A stretch of 18,554 nucleotides of DNA. It comes from Capronia americana (lineage: Eukaryota > Ascomycota > Eurotiomycetes > Chaetothyriales > Herpotrichiellaceae). A model generated the notes under the pieces. The model saw nothing but the letters and a program-made list of their open reading frames with translations, did no database searches and was not told the DNA's origin. Of the stretch, positions 10,340 to 18,266 are shown one piece after another (position 1 is the stretch's first letter; each line of letters opens with the position of its first letter). A program made the position numbers and the translations under genes. Location: the NCBI GenBank assembly GCA_016110215.1, contig JADWQD010000039.1:1-18554 (forward strand). Reading direction: 5' to 3'.

Positions 10340-10932
10340 TAAGTAGTGAGGTGTAGTAATATATAGTATTAAATAATAAGTTAATATCTATTTTAAGGGC
10401 TTTTACGACTTTCTTAAGTTCTCTATTACTAGCGGTGTTGACTTCTCCACCTTTATTATTTTCTACTACTATACTTTTATTATCTTCTATTACTACACTT
10501 AGAGAGGAATTCTTATATATTAACCCTTAGTTATCGTTATCTATAGGAGGAGAGGATAACGGCGATAACTTATTATTATCTATAATTCGCTTTTATCGCG
10601 GCGCTATATTATTAAGTACCTATATTTCGCTAGGTTAGTTAGTAGGTTAGTTATATAGAGGGAAGGTATAATACTTTACTACCCTCTCTAAGGTGAGTTA
10701 TAAATTTCGCTAGGGTTAGCTATAGTGAGGTTACTACTAGTCCCTACTAATTCGACTCCTTAGGTATAATAAAACCGGGGTCCTCGATATTATAGCTGTT
10801 ACTATATATAATACTGCGAGATAAGTTAGGCTATTTAGTAATTATTATTTATTATAAGATTTTTTAATGGACGCTGAGTTAGGCGGTTATTATAGACGGA
10901 TTATACCGTAATTATACTTAAGGTTCGGCGAA

Positions 10933-10950
10933 GATGAATAATTATTTATA
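10933..10950. repeat. Palindrome copy retaining TpG
   Basis: GATGAATAATTATTTATA: one arm still has TpG where other copies have TpA. The segment lies upstream of the decayed minus-strand gene. Intron signals here are weak (GTATAA on the minus strand, no convincing branch site). It is informative about the unmutated form of the motif. Confidence 0.7.
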
Positions 10951-11139
10951 CTTAGTTTTAATAGTAGGAAAAGTAATATAAGAGTAGTGCGCCGCACACT
11001 ATAGGTTAGTGTTAGAGACCTTATACGGTTATATTATAGGGAAGTATATAACTATACTAGATAGGGGTCTAAGGCTAGGATACCTATAGTTACACTCACC
11101 TTAAAGCTCTTTTAATATATAGAGGAGAGTAGAATCTCT

Positions 11140-11198
11140 CTTAATAGGAAAGATATAGGACGAATAATTATTTATCTATAGTGAGAGCTCTAACTTAC
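11140..11198 (-). other. Candidate intron, abutting the next one
   Basis: On the minus strand: donor GTAAGT directly after TAG, a palindrome copy at 11,159-11,176 retaining CG in one arm, and a weak acceptor TTAAG; 59 nt. The branch site is unclear. Its donor directly follows the acceptor of the segment at 11,199-11,258. Confidence 0.35.
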
Positions 11199-11258
11199 CT
11201 AGGGAGTTAGTAGTATTATTTAGCGGCGATTATAAATAATTATTTAATCTTAGCTTAC
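11199..11258 (-). other. Candidate intron, abutting the previous one
   Basis: On the minus strand: donor GTAAGC, palindrome AAATAATTATTTATA, branch ACTAACT, acceptor CCCTAG; 60 nt. The acceptor is followed at once by GTAAGT of the next candidate, leaving no exon between. A tandem duplication or a composite (stwintron-like) unit is possible. Confidence 0.35.
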
Positions 11259-11389
11259 TAATTATCTAGGTAAAGTAGAATAAATAATTTTAGATCTTAT
11301 TTATAGGACGGCGGAGGATAGGATAGAAGTTTATATTTAATTAAGTAGGGATAAAATATTTAAGGACGGGCCGCCGCTAAGACTTTTAA

Positions 11390-11542
11390 GTATAGCGAAT
11401 TTTATAGTAGTATAGTATATTATTAATGTCACCGCTAAGAGTATAGTGAATTTTATAGTAGTATAGTATATTATCGATATCACCGCTAAGAGTATAGTGA
11501 ATTTTATAGCAGTATAGTATATTATCTATATTACCGCTAAGA
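11390..11542. repeat. Three 51-bp tandem units
   Basis: Units 11,390-11,440, 11,441-11,491 and 11,492-11,542 each read gtatag-gaattttatag, agtatagtatattat, then accgctaaga. Differences are C/T or G/A, except a few at the cgatat block. A partial unit (ccgctaaga) precedes at about 11,373. The period equals 17 codons, but no frame is supported. Confidence 0.92.
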
Positions 11543-11618
11543 CTTACTAAGGGGGGGAGGGGGTATAAATAGGATTTAGAATTATTTATATCTAGTACTA
11601 TCTATAGGGTAGTGGTAG
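11543..11618. other. Short G-run spacer
   Basis: Includes a run gggggggaggggg near 11,551-11,563 and no readable gene. On the minus strand this is a C-rich tract next to the end of module B. Confidence 0.4.
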
Positions 11619-11704
11619 CTTTAATCAGTATATAGAAATAGCCTAGTGCTAAAATAAATATTTATTTATCCCTTCCTAACCTACTTATATACTACCTAAA
11701 GTAC
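11619..11704 (-). other. Candidate intron or module boundary with palindrome
   Basis: On the minus strand: GTACTTT donor, palindrome ATAAATAAATATTTAT, TACTGAT and acceptor AAAG; 86 nt. The equivalent position in the neighbouring paralogous module (12,655-12,733) has the same signals, so the element predates the duplication. The branch-acceptor distance is unusually short. Confidence 0.35.
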
Positions 11705-12654
11705 CTCTTATCGCCGCTATTTATTTAACTAAGAGATAAATATCTAATCCCTTAATCCCTATATCGGTTTCTCTAGACCGCTTAGTCTACTTATATATCT
11801 TTATAGCCGAGACACTACTTGAATTAATTATTATAATCTTTAAATACATTCTTAGGGACGAACTAGCGTAACGAATATCCGTCGATCAAAAGGACGGGCT
11901 TCACTAGTTAGATTTTATTAAGGTAAACTAGTAGGTGGCTAACCTCCCATTTATTATATCCGAGTACCTAAATCGCTTTAAGGATTTTAAGCTTTAGGGC
12001 TTTAGGGAATAGTATATCTACTAGGTACTCTATAAATAGAAAAATATATTCTAGTATTTTTAGGGTGGTAGTGCGGTTATTATATATTAATATATATAGT
12101 TCTAAATTATCTCTTAAGTAAAGTCTATCTATTAAGAACTATATATAATTTAACCCCGGAAAGTCGAGTAAAGAAGGAGATAGGTAAAGATAGAACGGTT
12201 ATATAATAATATAGTAAGCGCTCGCGCCCTTAGGTAGATTATTACTATTATCGTTAACTATATTAACTAAATAAGAGTATATTAGAATAAATAATTATTT
12301 ATAGGTAATATTATACTATATACGAGATCTAGGTTAGACGCTCGCCTAACTAGTAGGTAAAGTTATAACCTCCGTCGGAAAACCTTCTATACCTTAGGTC
12401 GGGTTCTTTCTACCTTCCTCTACTATTATCTATTTAGTTAGATATAGTTAATAGTAAGGAGGGGGTAAAAAGGCTCTTACTTTAATAGCGGTTACTAATA
12501 TTAAAAGAGTTAATTACTATTAAAATAAATAAGATATCGGATTATTTATAGGTAGATAGAGAATATAATAGAGGGGAATATTTATATTAATTAATAAATA
12601 GTAATTTATACCTAGTAATATAAATAATTTAAGAGTTTATTTATTTAATAGTAA
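11705..12654 (-). pseudogene. RIP-killed two-exon module B, unknown function
   Basis: On the minus strand, exon 1 (up to about 12,480, ending at 12,324) and exon 2 (12,266-11,705) join in phase 1 across the palindromic intron at 12,267-12,323. Exon 2 reads about 185 codons with long open stretches, including RTTTLKILEYI, NKWEVSHLLVYLNK and LLIDGYSLR; stops are TAA/TAG only. It aligns along its whole length with module A (12,734-13,703), sharing NxxNDN at the start of exon 2, RTTT, a VYLNK block, an xLIIDG/LLIDG block and a GYK/GYR block. At the position of module A's ATG this copy has ATA, a RIP-type change. The product family was not recognised. It may be a separate gene or an internal repeat of a larger one. 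Confidence 0.65.
12267..12323 (-). other. Candidate intron with palindromic core (phase 1), module B
   Basis: On the minus strand: donor GTATAT, palindrome ATAAATAATTATTTAT, branch TTCTAATA, acceptor TTTAG; 57 nt. Same position and phase as the intron in module A, with the conserved 3' part ctaatatactcttat. The two orthologous introns differ at the palindrome centre (AATT here, AATA in A). Confidence 0.65.
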
Positions 12655-12733
12655 CTTTAATTAGTATATAAAATAGTCTAGTACTATAATAAATATTTAT
12701 TTATAGCCTTTTATTAAGTACTATATAAAGTAC
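12655..12733 (-). other. Candidate intron or module boundary with palindrome
   Basis: Paralogous to 11,619-11,704: on the minus strand GTACTTT, palindrome ATAAATAAATATTTAT, TACTAAT and AAAG; 79 nt. It lies between the end of module A exon 2 and the start of module B. It could be an intron linking the two modules in one gene, or an intergenic element. Confidence 0.35.
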
Positions 12734-13703
12734 CTCTACTCTAGTGGTCGTTATAGTTTATTACCTTATAGAGGTATATATTATTTCTTTATACTTACCC
12801 TAGTTTCTAACGGCTACCTTTACCTATATATATTCACCTATAGCCGAACCGCTATTTAGAATTATAGTTAAACTCTTTATAGACGTAGCTATACAGGTTC
12901 GGAGGCGCGAACTTATATAGGGGCACTCCGTCGATTATAAGGATAGGGTTTATTAGTTATAGCTTATTTAAGTAAACTTATAAATAGCCGATAATAAATT
13001 TATTATACCTACGTTCCTATACTTCCTATAAGATCTATAGCTTAACGACTTTTAGGACGGTATATTTAGATATATATATAATAAAGAGGTGAATATTTAA
13101 TCTAATATTAATAGTAGTGGTTCTATCGCCCACTATAAATATATATCTTTTTCTCCGGGTTAGTATCGTAACTAGATTAGCTAGTGCCTAGATATATAAG
13201 TATTCTAGGTCTAGGAAAATATAGGGTTCCCGGAGAATATAGAAAGGTCATATAGTACCGCCGAGAGTGGTGTTTTATTTAGTAGGACTCTCGCGGTTAT
13301 CGTTACTTATATTAGCTGGATAAGAGTATATTAGAATAAATATTTATTTATATATAATATATCGGATACTCACTAAGGTTATATTCGGCGCTTTCCTAGC
13401 TAGTATATAAGTCTACTACTTCCGCGGCTATATATTTATCGCCGTGGCTAGGAGTCTCTACTCTATTCTCTATTATCTGCTACCGGTTAGATAGAGCGGC
13501 TGCGAAGGGGGGCAAGACTAGTACTTTAAACGCGTAGTTATATAAGTGGAAAGAGCGTCACTACGGGTTAAAGTGAATAAAATTTCGTGTTGTTTATATA
13601 TACCGGACGGGGGAGAGTAAGATATAATAGAGGGGAAGGTTAAAATTAAGCGATGAATAGGTATATATAACTTAAAAGATAAATAATTCGAAAGATTATT
13701 CAT
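12734..13703 (-). pseudogene. RIP-killed two-exon module A, unknown function
   Basis: Exon 1 (to 13,374) and exon 2 (13,315-12,734) join in phase 1 across the intron at 13,316-13,373. The end of exon 1 reads QIIENRVETPSHGDKYIAAE, continuing in frame; exon 2 carries NISNDN, DRTTTIN, VYLNKL and ILIIDG. Breaks are TAA/TAG plus two TGA. Whole-length similarity to module B shows a tandem duplication with a unit of about 1.04 kb. The 5' part (13,703-13,518) starts with a rare surviving ATG and is open for 61 codons, but it is not in the frame of the later exon-1 reading, so this part may be leader or a separate exon. No signal peptide is evident. Product not recognised. Confidence 0.65.
13316..13373 (-). 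other. Candidate intron with palindromic core (phase 1), module A
   Basis: On the minus strand: donor GTGAGT, palindrome ATAAATAAATATTTAT, branch TTCTAATA, acceptor ATCCAG; 58 nt. Frame-restoring, and at the same position as the module B intron. It retains CAG and GTG where others have TAG and GTA, so it is the least altered copy at the splice sites. Confidence 0.7.
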
Positions 13704-13704
13704 C
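13678..13704. repeat. Stem-loop version of the palindrome retaining CpA
   Basis: Arms GATAAATAAT and ATTATTCATC flank a short tcgaaag spacer. The two arms differ by one RIP-type change. It overlaps the ATG at the start of module A on the minus strand. Confidence 0.6.
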
Positions 13705-13845
13705 TCTATATTATGTATATTAGAGGTATAAATAAGTGTTCGTATTAAACTTAGTTATAAGATTACTATCGGCGGAGCGTTATAAAAGTGGGCTATAAAT
13801 ACTAAGTTATAGTAGAGTATAGACCTATATTATAGTATACTTTAT
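13705..13845. promoter_or_regulatory. Possible upstream region of module A
   Basis: About 140 bases between the minisatellite and module A's ATG. AT-rich, with several TATAA/TTATA words on the minus strand, but no single promoter element can be defended. No coding frame seen. Confidence 0.2.
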
Positions 13846-13938
13846 AAGAGGCTGCGGCGTGGTGGGTATAAGAGGCTGCGGCGTGGTAGGTGTAAGAGGC
13901 TGCGGCGTGATGGGTGTAAGGCTACGTTATAGTGGGTC
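13846..13938. repeat. 24-bp minisatellite, TpG-rich
   Basis: Three near-identical 24-bp units (13,846-13,869, 13,870-13,893, 13,894-13,917; aagaggctgcggcgtggt core) and a degenerate fourth to about 13,938. TpG is abundant (ctg, gtg, atg), in sharp contrast to both flanks. Units differ at only one to four positions. The apparent open frame through it is a by-product of the 8-codon period. Confidence 0.9.
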
Positions 13939-13958
13939 AGGGTGCAAGGCTATAGGTG

Positions 13959-14060
13959 GAATTATTACGCTCTTAGCGCGCGATACCGGATCGGTTAGGA
14001 ATTATTACGCTCTTAGCGCGCGATGCCGAATCAGGTTCTGAATTATTACGCTCTTAGCGG
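13959..14060. repeat. 40/41-bp minisatellite
   Basis: Units at 13,959-13,998 (40 bp) and 13,999-14,039 (41 bp), and a partial third at 14,040-14,060. Each starts gaattattacgctcttagcg; the first two continue cgcgat-ccg. CpA and TpG survive (atcaggttctg). It marks the boundary between the two composition regimes. Confidence 0.9.
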
Positions 14061-17000
14061 CCCTCGGCTAACTTACTATATACTACTATAATAACTATAT
14101 CTTTAGCGACGACTACTACACTTATTATAAGGTATTATTAAATAAAAGTTATATTATTTAAACCGTCTAGACGAGCTCTATCTAATAGTACTAATCTTAT
14201 TATATTATCTCTATTATTTTACTCTAAACCTAAGCTTAGTTTATAGTATAGAAGGTTTATAATTTATTTAGTCTCTCTTTATATTACCTTAATTATAATC
14301 TTTAATAGCTATAGAAGAGCCCTTATAATTTTTATTTATTTTAACTATTTATTAGCTTTCTATAGGCCTTTTAGAGTTTCTATTAGTTTAGTAATTCTTT
14401 AGTAAAAGATTTATTACTTTATCTTCCTTATTACTATAATTTTTCTATTTCTTATAACTCTTTAGAGCTTAAGGAATTATATAGTATTAAGATATAAATA
14501 GTTAAGATAAGCTCTTTAATACTCTCTTATTATTTATAAATATTTATTAATTTAGTAGAACTTATTATACTTTAAGGACTTTATTTATAGGACTAATACC
14601 TTAATTATATTTATAATAATTTATATTATATCTTAAACTACTATATTAATTTAGCTTTTAGAGTCTAGCTAATAACTTATATCTTAGCGCTTAAAGGCCT
14701 TTAGTATTACTTTTAAGTTTAGCTTTTTTTAGTTTTATCTTTAGAGAGTTTTAGCTTATTTTAAATTAAAGTAAATAATTATTTTAATAGATTTATAATT
14801 AGAGAATTATTTTATATTTAGTTATATAGTATATTATAATACTTTATAAATATAGAGAGTTAAAAGAAATACTAAATTAATTATACTTTTAATATCTCTT
14901 TTCTTTTAGATTATTATTCTTAAAGAGGTTATAAATAATAGTAAATAGTCCCTTATAATATTAAGAAAGTTATTAACTATAGAGTAGAATATAAATTTAT
15001 TTAGTCTATTCTATATAGAGTAATAAAGATTAAAGTCCCTAACTATAAGGTTTATTATATTTATTTATAACTTCTTAAGGAGAAGAGTAAGGGCGCCTTA
15101 AAGCTAAAAGAAGCTTAACTTAGAGCTTAAGTTATAGATATTATAAATATTTATAACTATATTCTCTTATCTAATTAAGATTATTTAAAAGTCTATAGAG
15201 TAGTTTATAATTAACTATAAGCTAATCTTTAGTCTCTTATTAATATAAAGATATATCCTTATATTATTATATTAAAAGTATATAAAGTAAAAAAAGAGAT
15301 AAGTTAAGTAATAACTTATTATAATATATTTATTTTACTATAGCTTTTAAATTATAATAATATTAAACTTATAGACTCTTATATTTTTAAAAAGTAAGAT
15401 AATTATACTCTCTTTTTTATAATTTATATTATATTATAAAATTTATAAAGTAGTTATATTTATTTATAATTTAAAGAATCTTTATTTAAACTTTTAATCT
15501 TAATATTCTCTTTATTTTTTTTTAATAAGGACTTATTTTAAAGAGTTATAGAAGAGGGCGATATATTATTAATAGTTTTTTTTCTAAATATATTAAGCTA
15601 GAATTATTTTAAGTCTTTATTTATTAATATAATATTAGTAAATCTTCCTCTTTATTTTAGTATTTATAAATTAAATTATACTTTAATATTAAAAGTTACT
15701 TCTTTTACTAAAGTTACTATAAAACTTATTATAGCCTTCTTTAATATATTATTATAATATTATAATACTAGCTTTTTTAAGTCTTTTACTTTTTAAATTT
15801 TTTATTTTTAAATCTAATATCTTTTATTTTATACTTTATAGTTTTCTTTATATAATATATATTTACTAGTCGCTCTATATAGTTTTAAGTATTTATAAGT
15901 AATATAGCGCTTAATATAGTTTATATAAGTTATTTTATTTCTATAAACTTAAGTAATATATTTAAACTATTAATAGTTATAATATTATATAACCCTTATC
16001 TCTCTTATAAACCTTTTATATTTTTTAATTTTTTAGCTTATTATTAAACCTTTTATAATAATTTAATTTATATTATAAGCCGTTAAAATCTTAATAATTA
16101 AAGAGTTAAACTTTTTCTTTACTTAACTTATACTCTTTAGCTAGCTTACTCTTAAGATCTTAAGATTTAAGTAAAGATATTAGTTTTTTTTTTAAATCTT
16201 TATAGCTACTTATATTTATTAAAAGATATTAATATTCCTTATTTAGACTATATAAATAAAGACTATAAAGATAGTTCTCTTAATCTTTATAAATAATATA
16301 ATAATCTATAACTACTTAAAACTCTTCTTAAGTAAGACTCTTAATTTTATTTATATTATTATAATAAAAAGGTCTTTATTTATTAATTTCTAAATAGTTA
16401 AGATATTTTTTATTATTTTCTTTAGCTTTTTATATTAAATTATATTAAGTAGCGCCTTAATCTCTATATTTCTTAAGTATTTATATTCTTAATTACTTTA
16501 GATTATAACTATAATTTCTTTATTATACCTCTTTATAAAAGGTTCTATAGAAGTAGAGATAGTATTTAGCTAATTAGCTTAGGTTACTATTTAGCTCTAT
16601 ATTTACTATATACTTAGTTTACTTAGTAATAATTTCTTCTTAATCTTCTTTATATTTACTAAGATCTACTTAATACTATTTATAACTAGTTTATTATATA
16701 ATATTATATTACTTATATTATTAATATTTAGGATCTAAATAATTTTAAATAATATATCTTTCTCTACTACTATATACTTCTTTCTATCTTTTTTAATAAT
16801 CTCTATATTATTTATAAGCTTTTAGAGCTTCTTAAATTATTCTATAATTATATAGAACCGCGTATTACTATTTATAAGTATAGAGGGATTAATACTTCCT
16901 TTATTACCTTCTCTTCTTTCTCTTTTAATTCCTTCTATCCTTTCTTTTTAGGGGATTCTTAGCTAGTAACTAGACTATTTATAGTTATTTATAGTTATTT

Positions 17001-17430
17001 ATAACTATATACTATCCTTTATTAAAGAACTTAAGATTATATTTAGTAAGTTATTCTTAATAAGATACTTAATTTATACCGCTATATATATACTTTTAGC
17101 TCTTCTTTTTAAATAATATAATATAAATATAAGCTTTTTCTTTAAAATACTTCTTAAAATAACTATATAAAGCTATAGTAAATTATATTAATATTAAATC
17201 CTTAAATTTTTAAATATTTAATATTATATTATAGTTAATATTATATAATAATTAGTATAATAAAAAAATAAATAAAAAAAAACTAAATAAATATTTAGTA
17301 TAGTATAAGGAGTAAAGTAAAGATATAAATAATAATCTTCTTTTATAGTAATATTAACTATAGTATAAATCTTTATATTATATTTAAGTAATATAATTAT
17401 ATTATATCTTATTATTAAGATAAATTTTAA
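14061..17430. other. Unidentified decayed sequence
   Basis: No gene can be assigned. Some stretches are mildly protein-like on the plus strand (for example 14,985-15,400, with a Lys/Glu-rich piece near 15,080), but stops are frequent in all frames. The length and saturation suggest a former transposon body. No terminal repeats, coding motif or tRNA was recognised. Confidence 0.4.
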
Positions 17431-17965
17431 TATTATATACTTAATAATAAGTAATAAAAGAAAATAAAGATATATTAAGATATTATAAAAATAAAGATAA
17501 AGATTTATTAAAATATTATAAAGATAAAAATAAAAACTTATTAAAATATTATAAAGATAAAGATAAAGATTTATTAAAATACTATAAAGATAAAGATAAT
17601 AACTTAAATAGTACTATATACTTAATAATAAGCGGTAAAAAAGATAAAGATATATTAAGATATTATAAAGATAAAGATAAAAATAATAGCTTAAATTATT
17701 ATTAAGATAAATTTTAGTACTATATACTTAGTAATAAGCGGTAAAAGAAAGTAAAGATATATTAAGGCGCTATAAAAATAAAAATAAAGATAATAGTTTA
17801 AATTATTATTAAGGTAAATTTTAATACTATATACTTAATAATAAATAATAAAAGAAGATAAAGACTTATTAAAATAAAAAAAGATAAAGATATATTAAAA
17901 TACTATAAAAATAAAGATAATAGCTTAAATTATTACTAAAATAAATTTTAGTACTATATACTTAA
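17431..17965. repeat. Purine-rich tandem array, about 106-127 bp period
   Basis: The landmark ta(c/t)tatatactta recurs at about 17,431, 17,612, 17,718, 17,825 and 17,952, each (except the last) followed by aataa(g)-rich sequence and a gataaagatatattaa-like block. Spacings are 181, 106, 107 and 127. The longer first interval is explained by the nested 33-bp array. Confidence 0.8.
17472..17604. repeat. Nested 33-bp tandem units, four copies
   Basis: Units start near 17,472, 17,505, 17,538 and 17,571, each with a ttattaaaatattataaag-like block followed by ataaagataaag. It is an internal expansion of the larger array. Confidence 0.8.
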
Positions 17966-17989
17966 GTAATTAGTAATATTATAAAGTAG

Positions 17990-18180
17990 TAAAGATAAAT
18001 TAAAAGAGAAAAGATAATAAATAAATACTTAATAAGGCTAAATAGTAAAGATAAATTAAAAGAGAAAAGATAATAAATAAATATTTAATAAAGATATAAT
18101 TATAAAAATAAATTAAAAGAAAAAAAATAATAAATAAATATAAAGTATAGACTTTATAAAAATAAATTAAAAGAAGAAAG
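17990..18180. repeat. About four tandem units of roughly 56 bp
   Basis: Units start at 17,991, 18,047, about 18,104 and 18,158, each with aaa(g/a)ataaattaaaag followed by an a-rich, taataaataaata block. The later units are more degenerate. Confidence 0.8.
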
Positions 18181-18234
18181 ATATAATATTACTAAGAGTA
18201 TAGATTAACTATATTAAAACTATAGATCCTTAAT

Positions 18235-18266
18235 AATAAGGTATTTTAGCTATACTATACCTTATT
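18235..18266. repeat. 10-bp perfect inverted repeat with 12-bp loop
   Basis: AATAAGGTAT at 18,235-18,244 and ATACCTTATT at 18,257-18,266. Could be a remnant of a terminal inverted repeat or chance in AT-rich sequence. The rest of 18,181-18,554 is A/T tracts with nothing recognised. Confidence 0.5.

Larger units (their letters stand above)
5521..10800 (-). pseudogene. RIP-killed multi-exon gene, unknown function
   Basis: Read on the minus strand, exon frames are protein-like with breaks at TAA/TAG where Gln or Trp is likely. Exons read: about 10,800-10,340; 10,281-9,565; 9,500-8,613 (with the 8,832-8,869 palindrome read through); 8,556-8,198; 8,145-7,722; 7,683-7,304; 7,217-6,501; 6,449-5,893; 5,831 to about 5,521. 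The frames join in matching phase across introns at 10,339, 9,564, 8,612, 8,197, 7,721 and 7,303 (phases 1, 1, 1, 0, 1, 0). Total is about 1,600 codons. The N-terminal part is Asn/Ser/Asp-rich and looks disordered, the middle has long alternating hydrophobic/charged (helical-looking) stretches, an acidic-then-Lys block lies near 6,600, and the C-terminus is Lys-rich, like a nuclear localisation tail. Short legible pieces include ALKGEEVS and GPEE*RPLISS (the * is a TAG). No family was recognised. Ends are approximate: no convincing ATG or native stop remains. Confidence 0.7.
10951..11389. other. Intergenic-like stretch with palindromic elements
   Basis: Lies between the 5' end of the large minus-strand pseudogene and the tandem modules. 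Apart from the two abutting intron-like segments I see no frame that is clearly better than the others. A GTGAGT donor-like site occurs on the minus strand near 11,096. It may hold the promoter or 5' exons of the downstream pseudogene. Confidence 0.4.
1..14060. other. RIP-mutated block, CpG-retaining regime
   Basis: CpA and TpG are strongly depleted on both strands, TpA is very frequent, and CpG remains common, often in runs such as gcgcgccccg. ATG is rare (about a dozen on the plus strand by eye). This is the established signature of repeat-induced point mutation acting on CpA in Pezizomycotina. It explains why stops fill all frames. By hand count over 3,301-5,050, about 20 of 29 surviving CpA/TpG sites are in CAC/GTG context, so the process spared CpApC. 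GC content is about one third by eye. Confidence 0.9.

Noticed and set aside
11551..11563. G-run as a quadruplex or terminator element
   Set aside because: Single G-tracts of this kind also occur near 4,130 and 5,695 and do not form a repeated four-tract pattern.
13518..13703. 61-codon minus-strand open frame taken as a complete small gene
   Set aside because: It begins at a surviving ATG but overlaps the 5' part of module A, is not in the frame of the following exon, and is not kept open in the paralogous module B. It is kept only as part of the module A entry.
5521..13703. Giant mobile element (Starship) with tyrosine recombinase captain
   Set aside because: No recognisable recombinase motif or terminal repeats were found. 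Size and unknown cargo-like genes alone are not enough.
13859..14041. 60-codon plus-strand open frame (Gly/Val/Cys-rich)
   Set aside because: It runs through the 24-bp and 40-bp minisatellites; the 8-codon period and lack of TpA explain its openness. No conserved protein features.
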